Shown here: piece after piece, positions 11,071 through 19,631 of the stretch
How the letters are laid out: every line of letters starts with the position of its first letter
How positions within the stretch are numbered: the stretch's first letter is position 1
NCBI RefSeq assembly: GCF_022138605.1
Contig: NZ_JACBFS010000003.1
Coordinates: 558,001-622,000, forward strand
Direction: 5' to 3'
DNA: 64,000 nucleotides
DNA from: Xanthobacter sp. NM-25
GTDB taxonomy: Bacteria; Pseudomonadota; Alphaproteobacteria; Rhizobiales; Xanthobacteraceae
The notes under the pieces: generated by a model
What the model saw: the letters and a program-made list of their open reading frames with translations, nothing else
Database searches by the model: none
What the model was told of the DNA's origin: nothing
Made by a program: the position numbers and the translations under genes

Positions 11071-12381
11071 ATGGCAAGAGAAAACGCCGTCAGGCTCACT
11101 AAAAAGGTGGTCGACAGCATCGTCTCGAACGGTGAGCGTTGCTTCGCTTGGGACAGCGAGTTATCCGGGTTTGGGGTCCGTACTGACCCGAGCGGATCGA
11201 AGACCTTCATCATTCGATACCGCGCCAACGGCGGCGGGCGGAACGCGCCGAAGCGTTTCCAGACAGTCGGCCGCTATGGAAACTTGACCGTCGACGAGGC
11301 ACGCAAGAAGGCGAAGATTCTGCTCGGCGCAGCCGCGAAAGGTGAGGACCCTGCTGGCGAGCTTCAGACAAAGCGGCGCGAAATGCTGATGGCCGAGCTG
11401 ATCGACCTTTATGAAGAAGAAGGCTGCTTCGTTCAGCGCGGCATTCGGCAGGGCGAGCCCATGAAGCCCCGCACCAAGGCTTACACGATCGCGCGTTTAC
11501 GGCACCATGTCGTGCCGCTGCTCGGACGAAAGCGCGTGTCGGAGGTTGGTGCGGGTGAGATCGAACGCTTCGTGCGGGATGTGACCAACGGCAAGACCGC
11601 CAAGGATGAGAAAATCGGGTTTCGCAAACGCATCATCGTTCGCGGCGGCGAGGGAGCCGCGCGGAAGGTCGTAAAGGATCTCTCCGCCGTTTTTAGCTTT
11701 GCTGTGCGGCGCAAGATCGTGTCCTCCAATCCTTGCGACATCGCTGCTGTGAAAAAATCCGACAACAGGCGCGATAGGTATTTGACGCTCGAGGAGATCA
11801 GCCGTCTCGGCAAGGCGTTCGACGCGCTGGAACTGGAGGGTGTCAACGCCAAAGCATTGAACATTGCACGCCTGTGGGCTTTGACCGGCTGTCGTCGCGA
11901 CGAGATCGCCGCGCTGCGATGGAATGAGGTGAGTTTCGAGCACGGCCTTCTCGTTTTGGACGACAGCAAGACTGGAAAGTCCATTCGGCCGCTTGGCGCG
12001 GCTGCAATCGTGCTGCTGCGTGGCATTACAAGGAAGCCGGGTTCCGACTTCGTATTCCCGGCGGAACGGGGAGATGGCCATTTTCAGGGAACAAAGGGCG
12101 TTTGGACCAGGGTCGTCGCGAAAGCGGAACTACCTGGCGTTACCCCCCATACGCTGAGGCATACGATGGGATCCACCGCCGTCTCCTATGGCGAAGGGTT
12201 GCCCCTGACAGGAGCCATTCTTGGCCATGCGAATGCACGCTCAACAGCGATCTACGCGCATGTGCAACATGATCCTTCGCGTCGCGCGGCCAATCGGATT
12301 TCGGGAAAGATTGCTGAAGCACTGGCAGGCAGGAGTGAGGTGTCAGCTCAGAGCGAACAATCGGATGCACGTGAACACTAG
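11071..12381 (+). CDS. Tyrosine recombinase / ICE integrase
   Basis: A 436-residue phage-type integrase. The N-terminal DUF4102-like arm-binding part (LTKKVVDSIVSNGERCFAWDSELSGFGVRT, then FQTVGRYGNLTVDEARKKA) is followed by a SAM-like core-binding domain. The catalytic domain shows the first Arg in LTGCRRDEIAALRW near residue 275, HTLRH near 360, GHANARSTAIYAH with the late His near 385 and the nucleophilic Tyr near 395. It would cut and join at the adjacent tRNA-Gly core. ATG 11071 (MARENAVRLT) is preferred to upstream in-frame starts that lack family likeness. GC content is lower than in the flanking chromosome. Confidence 0.92.
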   Translation: MARENAVRLTKKVVDSIVSNGERCFAWDSELSGFGVRTDPSGSKTFIIRYRANGGGRNAPKRFQTVGRYGNLTVDEARKKAKILLGAAAKGEDPAGELQTKRREMLMAELIDLYEEEGCFVQRGIRQGEPMKPRTKAYTIARLRHHVVPLLGRKRVSEVGAGEIERFVRDVTNGKTAKDEKIGFRKRIIVRGGEGAARKVVKDLSAVFSFAVRRKIVSSNPCDIAAVKKSDNRRDRYLTLEEISRLGKAFDALELEGVNAKALNIARLWALTGCRRDEIAALRWNEVSFEHGLLVLDDSKTGKSIRPLGAAAIVLLRGITRKPGSDFVFPAERGDGHFQGTKGVWTRVVAKAELPGVTPHTLRHTMGSTAVSYGEGLPLTGAILGHANARSTAIYAHVQHDPSRRAANRISGKIAEALAGRSEVSAQSEQSDAREH

Positions 12382-12408
12382 GCTGCCAAAACTGAAGTTG
12401 AACTAATT

Positions 12409-13554
12409 ATGGAAGCGCAGATTTATCTCAGGAAATTGTCCCGGCATCTTTCATATCTGTTGGCGTTCGCTCGGAGAATCAACGAACTCGACTTTGCCGC
12501 TTCGCTCGGTGGAGAATTCCGCGGCATGCAGGACGCCGGCTGGGCTACTACGATCACAGCGCACGAAGTGTTCGAGGAAATCTCCGCTCACCCCGCACAC
12601 AGCCGCCCACGGTCGAAGGCCGAAATTCGTATCCTGCTGTTTCTCTATTGTCAGCTCGCTGAGGCAGGCGGCATCTATGAGACCCTCAAGAATATGATGG
12701 GGATTGTCACGCTAAAACCTTATTTGCTTTGGCCATTTCAAGACCTTGTTCGAGTAAGACAGCAACCCGCTAGGGTCATTGGGCCGAATGCAAATGCGAC
12801 GTTCAGAGATCTAGCTAGAACCGCGCATGCGATTGGCATGCCGGGTCTTGCATTGGTGCTGGAAGAGGCCTTTAGAGACGATATTCGTAATGGCATTTAT
12901 CATGCCGATTACGTTATCTGGGAGGATGGCTTGCGTCTCAGGCGTCGGAACGGCGGTCATGCGACTCGGTTGACTTTCGACGAGGTCAATGTGGCTCTTA
13001 CAAAAGGCGTTGGCTTTTTTGACATCCATAGATCCTATATGTCCGAAGCCATCCACTCTTTTCATCCGGCACGTACAATCATCGGCCGCTTTAGCGCAAA
13101 TTTTCCAGCACCCTGGACTATCCATGCCGATCCCGAGCGGCACACATTCTCAATATCCGGTTCAGCGCCAGCCCCGGTAACAACGCCCGAATTTCAACGG
13201 CAGGAAGCGATCAATGGTCAGCTTGGCGGAAAGGTATTGGCGGTGTTCACGGATCAAGCCGCCGGACAGCCTGCGGAATTTCTTGTTTACATGTGGGATG
13301 CCGGGTTCGCCCCTAACGAGATTGCTTTGCCCGAGGATCGAATGCTCAAACTCTTGGAACATGTCGAGCGTGACGGACTGTGGGATCCTCGTTTCGAGCA
13401 ACCGGCTCGGAGGAGCCTGCTCCTTCTAAGCCCGTGGGGTTTCCGATATCTCACCGAACCGGCCGATTTTGATAGTTTGCTCGACATTCCATTTATGGAG
13501 ATCAATGTCGGGACAGGTGATGCATCCGAAAGTTCGGTGAGCGAGCAACCATGA
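12409..13554 (+). CDS. Unknown protein with HEPN-like R-N-x3-H motif
   Basis: I do not recognise a family for this 381-residue protein. The middle is helical in character, and residues 160-165 read R-N-G-I-Y-H within an EEAFRDDIRNGIYHADYVI block. This resembles the Rx4-6H signature of HEPN ribonuclease-type domains, where Asn commonly follows the Arg. A second half (about 200-381) has no recognised motif. No signal peptide or membrane segment is seen. It starts 27 bases after the integrase stop and could be co-transcribed with it. Low GC and position in the left ICE accessory zone suggest a stability or defence role, but that is inference. Confidence 0.6.
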   Translation: MEAQIYLRKLSRHLSYLLAFARRINELDFAASLGGEFRGMQDAGWATTITAHEVFEEISAHPAHSRPRSKAEIRILLFLYCQLAEAGGIYETLKNMMGIVTLKPYLLWPFQDLVRVRQQPARVIGPNANATFRDLARTAHAIGMPGLALVLEEAFRDDIRNGIYHADYVIWEDGLRLRRRNGGHATRLTFDEVNVALTKGVGFFDIHRSYMSEAIHSFHPARTIIGRFSANFPAPWTIHADPERHTFSISGSAPAPVTTPEFQRQEAINGQLGGKVLAVFTDQAAGQPAEFLVYMWDAGFAPNEIALPEDRMLKLLEHVERDGLWDPRFEQPARRSLLLLSPWGFRYLTEPADFDSLLDIPFMEINVGTGDASESSVSEQP

Positions 13555-13602
13555 TCGTTTTTCCAATCGTGATATCTCGGAGGCTTAACCCCCTAGGCAC
13601 AA

Positions 13603-14670
13603 TCACGGAACTAGCCGGAGAGACGAACCACCGACGGATGGCGGATTCACATCCCCGGTAAGCCCGAACAGAAGATTGTCGAGTTCTGCCTCAGGAATAT
13701 CCAGGCGGGCCGCCACGTGCCGGCGCGTCACGCCTTCCCGCCAAAGTTCTGTGAGAACACGCTGCCATATTGCAGATCGTTCTGGCGGGAGACCGTCAGG
13801 CTCGTTGATGCCGAACCGCTTGTTTATCTGGATGCAGAAAGTCCGGTAGTTCCAGTCGGAGATCCGGCCGATCCGGTGGAGGCGATGCGCAAGCGCAGCG
13901 ACGGACACGCCCCACCGCCTCTTTGCGAGCACCAATTGATCGAGGCTTCGGACGAATGGGATCGTCGCCACGACGTCGTCGTGAGGCATCAGGAACGACG
14001 ATGCAAACGCATGTGCCTCCAGTTCGGCAGCGCGCCCTTGATTGGGACCGCCATGCTTGTGCAGGACAAGGTGCGCCAGCTCATGAGCAGCGTCGAACCG
14101 ACTGCGCTCCGTGGTCTTGAAGGTGTTGAGGAAGACATACGGTTCACCATCATGCCAGCAGGAAAAGGCATCCACATTCTTCGTGTTCTCGGCCAGCGAG
14201 AAGACGCGGACGCCCTTCGTCTCAAGCAGCTTGATCATATGGGAGATCGGCCGCTCGCCGATCGCCCAATGCTGGCGTAGCGCACGTGCGGCTCCGGCGG
14301 GATCGCGTTCATGGCTGAGGTCGAGCAGGTCTGGCTGCGGCAGAACGAACCTTTCCCGCACCCAGGCTGACATCTCGAAGGCCAATGAGCCGGCGGCGAG
14401 CGCCGCATCGCGCTCTCGCGCCGACATCGCCGTCAGGCTCCGGAAGCTGGCGGCATCAGCGCCGATCGGGGCCGCGTCGTCCCGGAAGAAGAACTCCCGC
14501 GGAAATCCCAGCGCACGCACCAAGCCGTCGACAGTGTCTTCATCCGGAACCTGCTGCCCGTTGACGACACGCGACAGGGTGACCGGCGATATGCCGGCTT
14601 GCTCGGCGAGAGCCTTGGCGGTCAACCGCTGCCGCTTCCGCGCGAGCTCCATTCTGCCAATGTTGAACAT
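13603..14670 (-). CDS. XRE-family regulator with ImmA/IrrE-type metallopeptidase domain
   Basis: A 355-residue two-domain protein. Residues 1-60 form an XRE helix-turn-helix (RMELARKRQRLTAKALAEQAG, SPVTLSRVVNGQQVP). The middle carries the ImmA/IrrE zinc-peptidase motif HELAH near residue 195 in RFDAAHELAHLVLHKHG, with a downstream glutamate-bearing helix (AAELEAHAFASSFLMP). In ICEBs1 and phages, ImmA cleaves the repressor to start excision; fused HTH-ImmA proteins also occur as toxin-antitoxin or stress regulators. It begins 3 bases after the stop of the upstream unknown gene, so the two are almost certainly coupled. It converges on the HEPN-like gene. Confidence 0.85.
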   Translation of the reverse strand: MFNIGRMELARKRQRLTAKALAEQAGISPVTLSRVVNGQQVPDEDTVDGLVRALGFPREFFFRDDAAPIGADAASFRSLTAMSARERDAALAAGSLAFEMSAWVRERFVLPQPDLLDLSHERDPAGAARALRQHWAIGERPISHMIKLLETKGVRVFSLAENTKNVDAFSCWHDGEPYVFLNTFKTTERSRFDAAHELAHLVLHKHGGPNQGRAAELEAHAFASSFLMPHDDVVATIPFVRSLDQLVLAKRRWGVSVAALAHRLHRIGRISDWNYRTFCIQINKRFGINEPDGLPPERSAIWQRVLTELWREGVTRRHVAARLDIPEAELDNLLFGLTGDVNPPSVGGSSLRLVP

Positions 14671-14673
14671 GGC

Positions 14674-15315
14674 CTAGCGACGCAAAACAGCAGGCTCGAA
14701 CTCAATGCCGTCCGGACGATCGCTATCAAGGATGGCATCCGCCGGCCATTCACCACCGCCGAGGATGAAGATGCGCTCGATGAAGCCCTCGAAATTGCCG
14801 CCGGAAATGCCCGAAGGCAGAGAGAGCTCGGCGCGGATCTCATCACCTTGAACCGACACGCAGAAGAACCATACGCCGGTCCGGAGCTCCGCCAGCCCCT
14901 GATCTCGCGCCGCGGACATTTCTTCCTCGGGGAACAGCCCGGTCTGTCCCACCGCAATGATACGGTCGGCGCCGGAGCCTTTCCCGGAAACCGCTTGCGG
15001 CCTGTGCAACTTGTCGGCGGCATGGTCGACACTTTGATAGACCACCTTGAGCGGGCTATCCGGATGCTTGACGGATTCGACGTTGTTCTCGCGATAATTG
15101 ACCCAGCCGATCGCCCGGAAAAGTTGCCGCACATACCGGGTGCCGTAGATGTAGGCGAGCAGCCCCTCAGCAGAAGCGGGATCATCGGCGATCGCGTCGG
15201 CACGCGCAGCGACCACGCCGCGCACGACCTCGAGCAGCGCCTGGCGCGTGACACCGAACTCGGCGAGGCGAGCATCAACTTCAGGATGATCGGCAAGCAC
15301 GCGAACCGCAGCCAT
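14674..15315 (-). CDS. Unknown protein, partner of the XRE/ImmA gene
   Basis: A 213-residue soluble protein of no family I can name. Notable stretches are YIYGTRYVRQLFRAIGWVNY, FPEEEMSAARDQGLAELRTG and FIERIFILGGGEWP. The start at 15315 (MAAVRVLADHP) has a GTGGAGCG ribosome-binding site. An upstream in-frame ATG at 15348 lies inside the inverted repeat and has none. It ends 3 bases before the XRE/ImmA start, giving a tight two-gene operon. Such a pair, with a putative operator in front, looks like a regulatory or toxin-antitoxin unit. No catalytic motif was found. Confidence 0.65.
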   Translation of the reverse strand: MAAVRVLADHPEVDARLAEFGVTRQALLEVVRGVVAARADAIADDPASAEGLLAYIYGTRYVRQLFRAIGWVNYRENNVESVKHPDSPLKVVYQSVDHAADKLHRPQAVSGKGSGADRIIAVGQTGLFPEEEMSAARDQGLAELRTGVWFFCVSVQGDEIRAELSLPSGISGGNFEGFIERIFILGGGEWPADAILDSDRPDGIEFEPAVLRR

Positions 15316-15327
15316 CGAATCGCTCCA

Positions 15328-15369
15328 CGATAATTTTCTTGACCTCATTTGTGGAGGAAAAAATTATCG
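15328..15369. promoter_or_regulatory. Inverted repeat upstream of the XRE/ImmA operon (putative operator)
   Basis: Two 10-bp arms, CGATAATTTT (15328-15337) and AAAATTATCG (15360-15369), are perfectly complementary and separated by 22 bp. Their centres are 32 bp apart, about three helical turns, so both half-sites face the same side of the DNA. The pair lies 13 bp upstream of the leftward start at 15315. The natural candidate to bind it is the HTH domain encoded at 13603-14670, as an autoregulator. That is inferred. Confidence 0.55.
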
Positions 15370-15567
15370 CGTGCAACTGTCTTGGTTGGGTGGTTGGGGG
15401 CGGCGGATGATCGAAGAAGAGTTCTGTATGAAGGTATGCTCCGCCATGGCCTGCCACTGAGCGCAATAGCGGGCCTGATCTTCGCGGGCAGCTTCATATT
15501 CGTAACCGCCGTGCTTACAAAGATCTGAAGCAAGAAACTCGCGCGCTGAGCTGCCAAGGTCTGGCAT
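15364..15567 (-). CDS. Small hypothetical protein, doubtful
   Basis: A 67-residue open frame between the ATPase gene and the XRE/ImmA operon. Its composition (SSAREFLASDLCKHGGYEYE, then AAREDQARYCAQWQAMAEHTF) looks more like real protein than the GC-rich shadow frames nearby. No ribosome-binding site is visible before the ATG, and its tail runs into the right arm of the inverted repeat. It may be a remnant or a small ICE protein of unknown role. Confidence 0.35.
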   Translation of the reverse strand: MPDLGSSAREFLASDLCKHGGYEYEAAREDQARYCAQWQAMAEHTFIQNSSSIIRRPQPPNQDSCTR

Positions 15568-15593
15568 GAAGTGCCGGGGCTTCGCTGCGAGGC

Positions 15594-17888
15594 TCAGGCC
15601 GCTACGTTCTCGTAGATGTCCTCCTCCTGCGCGTTATGCATGCGCACCAGTGCCTCGATGGATTCCACCATGCGCTGCGCGTCGCGGATAAGATAGCGGT
15701 CTGCATCGTCCGCGCCGAGGCCGTCCGCCAGGCGCCTCAGAAGCCGCGCGAGATGGAGGATCTCGCGGTGGGCGCGGCTCATGGCGGCGAGACCATCCCC
15801 GTCATGCAGGACTTCGCGCAACTGCGGGTAGATGCTCTCCTCGTCCAGCCGCTCGTGGGCTGCGATCTGTGTCGTCACCAGCGTGCTCGCCTCCTGGATC
15901 AAGGCGACGGCGGCCGCGCCGGTGGTATCGTCGAGACTGTCGGCGATCTCCCGCATCCGGTCGAGGGTTGCCTCCAGCTCCCGGTGATCCTGCTGAAGGG
16001 CGAGGGTGAACCCCGGCTTCAGCGCACGATGGCCGAAGCCGTGACCCGCCGTCAAAGCGCGCAGGGCATTGAGGATGACGGCGACATCGATGGCCTCCTG
16101 GGTCAGCGCACCGGCGACCGGCGACAGCCAGCCGAAGGCGGCCGCGATCATGGCGAGGCAAGACAGCCCCATGCCGACGCCGATGCTCTCGAGCGCGATG
16201 CGCCGCGTGCGCTTGGCGATCGTCACGGCGTCCGACACCCGGTCCAGCTGATCCACGAGGATGACCACATCGGCCGCTTCGGACGAAGCGCTGGCGCCGT
16301 GCGCACCCATGGCGATGCCCACGTCGGCGGCGGCGAGGGCGGGCGCGTCGTTGATGCCGTCGCCCACCATCAGCGTGGGGTTGAGCCGCTGCTCCACCGC
16401 GACCGCTTCCAGCTTGTCGCCCGGGGTTCGGTTGGCGAGGACGCAATCGAGGTCCAAAGCGGCGCCGATGGTCTCCGCCGCCTCCGCATTGTCGCCGGTC
16501 AGCATGACGATGCGCGCCACGCCCGCGGCCCGCAGCGACTGGACCGCGCGCGGCGTCTCCCGCCGCAGCTCGTCGGCCAGCAGGATGGCGCCCTTCAGCT
16601 GCCCATCCACGGAGACGAAGACGCTGAGGGCGGATCGCCAGGCGGCGCGCCGCAGGGCCCGCAGCGCCCACGACTCGCGATGACAGGCGCCGCAGACGAG
16701 CTCATACGATCCCGCCTTCACCAGGCGCCCGTCGACCCGGCCCTCCAGGCCTGATCCCATGGCTTCGCGTACCGCGTCGGGCGGATCAAGCGCGACGCCG
16801 CGCCCGCGAGCCGCACGGACGATGGCCTCCGCCACCACATGGTGCGAGGCCTGCTCCAGCGAGGCCGCGAGCCGCAGGATCTCATCCGGACTTTCGCCGG
16901 GCGCCGTCTCCACGGCGACGAGACGGGCGCCGCCCACGGTCAGCGTGCCGGTCTTGTCGAACAGGACGGTGTGGGTGCGCGCCAGCGCCTCCAGCGCGCT
17001 TCCGCCTTTGACAAGAATGCCAAGCCGCGCCGCCCGGGAGATGCCGGCGATGAAGGCCACCGGCGCCGCCAGGATCAGCGGACAGGGCGTCGAGGCGACC
17101 AGCACGGCGAGGGCGCGGATCTTGTCGCCCGACAGCGCCCAGGCCAGGCCTGCGACGACGAGCGTTGCCGGCAGCAGCAGCAGCGCATAGCGGTCGGCGA
17201 GCCGGATGAACGGGGCCTTGGCCGTCTGTGCCGCCGTCACCATGCGCACGATGCCGGCATAGGTGCTGTCGCCGGCTGCTGCGGTGGCGCGGATCTCGAA
17301 GGTTTCGCCGGCATTGACGGTGCCGCTGAACACCGGTGCGCCGCGCACTTTCGCGACCGGCATGGGCTCTCCGGTCAGGGCCGCCTCGTCCAAAGCGGCT
17401 GCATTGGCAATTAGGAGGCCGTCCACCGGCACCACCTCGCCGGCCCGCACCACCAGCACGTCGCCCACCGCGACGGTCTCGATGGCAATGTCCGCAATCG
17501 TCTCTCCGGTGCGGCGATGGGCGATGTGGGGCGCCCGATCGACCAGCGATCGCAGATCCCGCTCTGCCCGCGCGATGGCGATGTCCTCAAGGAGGTTTCC
17601 GCCGGCATACATCACCGCGATGACCGAACCTGCGAGGCTCTCGCCGAGCGCTATGGCGCCGCTCATGGAGAGGAGCGCCACCGCATCGACGCCCATGCGT
17701 CCGGCGACAAGGTCCCGCACGATGGAGACGGTGAGCCAGGCGACGACGGGAATGGTGCCGGCCGTCCAGATCAGGCCGGCGACGGCCCCATGGCCGAGCG
17801 CCCACGCGGCAAGGCCACCGAGAAGCCCAACCAGGGCCGCCGCCGCGAGGGCCCTGCGCAAAAAGCGCTCGTCGAGCAAACGTCCCAT
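15594..17888 (-). CDS. P1B-5-type metal ATPase with C-terminal hemerythrin domain (Nia-like)
   Basis: A 764-residue heavy-metal P-type ATPase. The membrane metal site reads STPCPL near residue 265: the TPC of the P1B-5 subgroup, not CPC (Cu/Zn) or SPC (Co). Catalytic motifs are TGEPMPV, DKTGTLT near 307, and VGDGINDAPAL. From about residue 630 comes a hemerythrin-like tail with HRELE, HERLDEE, HREI and a closing HNAQEED, the His/Glu ligands of a di-iron site. Sinorhizobium Nia, the studied P1B-5 example, has this layout and handles Ni and Fe. There is no cytosolic N-terminal metal domain. The gene stands alone, transcribed leftward. Ni2+/Fe2+ export is the likely role. Confidence 0.85.
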   Translation of the reverse strand: MGRLLDERFLRRALAAAALVGLLGGLAAWALGHGAVAGLIWTAGTIPVVAWLTVSIVRDLVAGRMGVDAVALLSMSGAIALGESLAGSVIAVMYAGGNLLEDIAIARAERDLRSLVDRAPHIAHRRTGETIADIAIETVAVGDVLVVRAGEVVPVDGLLIANAAALDEAALTGEPMPVAKVRGAPVFSGTVNAGETFEIRATAAAGDSTYAGIVRMVTAAQTAKAPFIRLADRYALLLLPATLVVAGLAWALSGDKIRALAVLVASTPCPLILAAPVAFIAGISRAARLGILVKGGSALEALARTHTVLFDKTGTLTVGGARLVAVETAPGESPDEILRLAASLEQASHHVVAEAIVRAARGRGVALDPPDAVREAMGSGLEGRVDGRLVKAGSYELVCGACHRESWALRALRRAAWRSALSVFVSVDGQLKGAILLADELRRETPRAVQSLRAAGVARIVMLTGDNAEAAETIGAALDLDCVLANRTPGDKLEAVAVEQRLNPTLMVGDGINDAPALAAADVGIAMGAHGASASSEAADVVILVDQLDRVSDAVTIAKRTRRIALESIGVGMGLSCLAMIAAAFGWLSPVAGALTQEAIDVAVILNALRALTAGHGFGHRALKPGFTLALQQDHRELEATLDRMREIADSLDDTTGAAAVALIQEASTLVTTQIAAHERLDEESIYPQLREVLHDGDGLAAMSRAHREILHLARLLRRLADGLGADDADRYLIRDAQRMVESIEALVRMHNAQEEDIYENVAA

Positions 17889-18055
17889 CCTGGTCCCCCC
17901 TGGCGATGCTCGCCTGACCGGGCTGGACGTTAGTCCGATGGTCCGTCACATGCCACCGCGCCGGGGCTGCGCAACTCGCTTCCTGAAGACATGCCCTGAG
18001 CACTCACCAGCAGCGTGATGGCGCCATCCAGATTGCCCTGATGACCTCGTTTCGG

Positions 18056-19048
18056 TCATGCGCGGCTGGCGCGGAAATACTGGTAGAGCGTGTCGAATAC
18101 TCCAGCGCCCTTGGTGAGGCGCTGGGCATCGTCGGGTTCGCTCAAGACGATGCCGGTGATGAGGCTGGCGATGCCGCCGGCTTCCTCACGGCCGAACTTG
18201 CCGTCCTTGAGGTCGATGTCGTGGACGATCTCGCCCACCGCCTGCAAAGCGGGATCGGAAAGGCCGGTGCGGCCGAGCAGCACCTCGAAGCTGCAGCGAT
18301 CGCCCTCATGGGTGATCTCGCCCTCGTACATGTCGAAGCGCAGCTCTTCGGGTTTGGGCACATAGCCCTTGCCAGGAACGAAACGGATCTGAGCATCTGG
18401 ATCGATGAAGCGCCGGATCAGCCAGCCGCAGGCGATGCGGTCCACATGCACGTCGCGCCGTGTCACCCACACATGCCCCTTGAGCGCGGCAAGGGGATCG
18501 AGATTGACGGGTGACGTTGCGGGCGGGAATGCCATGGCTGTGTCCTCCGCGGTTCGGGCCTCAAGGGCAGCGATGAGGCCTTCGGCAACTAGCCGCCCCG
18601 TGGCGCCGAAGAAATCGAGCGCGGCGATGTCGGCGAGGCGTCGCCGCAGCCGACCGGTCTGTGATCGCGCCTCGGCACGCTTCTCGGCCCCGGCGTCCGC
18701 ATCGAGTGCGGCGGCGATGCCGCGCGCCTCCTCTGAGATCGCGCCGTAATCGGTGTCTCGCGCGGTATCGAACAAGGTACGGACCTGGGCATCCGTCAGT
18801 CCGTCCACGAGTCTGGCCTCGCAGACCATGGCCTCACCGCTGCCGGCGGCGATCTCCTTTACGAGCCACTGGAAATCCTCCTGCGTCTCGGCCGAGGCCG
18901 GCAGGGCATAGACCGAGCTCTTCACCGCCACGGCGCCGATGCCCTGCAGCCGCCGCCAGATCTTCACGCGGAAGTAGGCCGGCTTGGTCGGAAGCTGGTG
19001 GATCAGCAGCAGCCAAAGCTGCCCGGAAGAGGTCTCATCGTCGCTCAT
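18056..19048 (-). CDS. chrB: Chromate resistance regulator ChrB
   Basis: A 330-residue ChrB protein. The N-terminal half (WLLLIHQLPTKPAYFRVKIWRRLQGIGA, VKSSVYALP) matches the ChrB N domain. The C-terminal half (VTRRDVHVDRIACGWLIRRFIDPDAQIRFV, EGDRCSFEVLL, FDTLYQYF) matches the ChrB C domain. ChrB is a chromate-responsive regulator needed for inducible chrA expression. It is transcribed away from the rest of the chromate genes, sharing a 120-base AT-rich divergent region with the ChrB-C protein gene, consistent with control of both directions. Confidence 0.9.
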   Translation of the reverse strand: MSDDETSSGQLWLLLIHQLPTKPAYFRVKIWRRLQGIGAVAVKSSVYALPASAETQEDFQWLVKEIAAGSGEAMVCEARLVDGLTDAQVRTLFDTARDTDYGAISEEARGIAAALDADAGAEKRAEARSQTGRLRRRLADIAALDFFGATGRLVAEGLIAALEARTAEDTAMAFPPATSPVNLDPLAALKGHVWVTRRDVHVDRIACGWLIRRFIDPDAQIRFVPGKGYVPKPEELRFDMYEGEITHEGDRCSFEVLLGRTGLSDPALQAVGEIVHDIDLKDGKFGREEAGGIASLITGIVLSEPDDAQRLTKGAGVFDTLYQYFRASRA

Positions 19049-19168
19049 GAGTAAACCGTATCACTCCAAAATAAAAATGCAACACTTGTATCATAATTGA
19101 TGTAGGCGTAGCGTCTCCACGTGGCCGGTGGTGATCAGAAGCCGCCGCGCCAGGCAAGGAGACGGCTC
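19049..19168. promoter_or_regulatory. Divergent chrB control region with repeated GTATCA
   Basis: An AT-rich 120-base spacer between divergent genes. GTATCA occurs at 19058-19063 and again at 19088-19093, exactly 30 bp apart (about three turns). The second overlaps a short dyad ATCA-taat-TGAT (19090-19101). ChrB is the obvious candidate to bind here, but the site is inferred from the repeat alone. Confidence 0.45.
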
Positions 19169-19615
19169 ATGAAATGGATCACCCGCGCCCGCCCGGTCAT
19201 CGACCGTATCGCCTGCCCCTGGCTCATCGCGCGCTTCATCGACGCGGCGCCCGAATTCCTGTTCACGCCGCCTGAGGATGTGATCCGCCAGGCCGAGGAG
19301 ACCGGCGCTACGCTGTTCGACGTGCCCGGCGTCGCGTTCGGCCATGCGGGCGACAAGTGCAGCTTCGACGCCTTCGTGACGCACTACGGCCTTCAGAGCG
19401 ATCCGGCCATCGTCGCCCTCGCCGACATCGTGCGCGGCGCCGACACCAGCCGGCTGGACCTCACGCCCCAGTCGGCGGGCCTGCTCGCCATCTCCAAGGG
19501 GCTGCGTGAGGTGACGCCGGACGACCATGACCTCCTGAAGCGCGGCTTCGTCATTTACGACGCGCTCTACGCCTGGGCCGGCGGAAAGAGCGCGACATAT
19601 CCGGCTGCGGCCTAA
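19169..19615 (+). CDS. ChrB C-domain-only protein
   Basis: A 148-residue protein consisting only of the domain seen in the C half of ChrB: VIDRIACPWLIARFIDAAPEF, GDKCSFDAFVTHYGL, and KRGFVIYDALYAW match the neighbouring ChrB block for block. It lacks the N-terminal domain. Small ChrB-C proteins often accompany chromate genes; their role (possibly chromate sensing or reduction) is not settled. ATG 19169 follows AAGGAGACGGCTC, a good ribosome-binding site. It is followed 16 bases later by the MFS gene, so it is probably the first gene of that operon. Confidence 0.82.
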   Translation: MKWITRARPVIDRIACPWLIARFIDAAPEFLFTPPEDVIRQAEETGATLFDVPGVAFGHAGDKCSFDAFVTHYGLQSDPAIVALADIVRGADTSRLDLTPQSAGLLAISKGLREVTPDDHDLLKRGFVIYDALYAWAGGKSATYPAAA

Positions 19616-19631
19616 AGAGGGAGCGGTTGCC

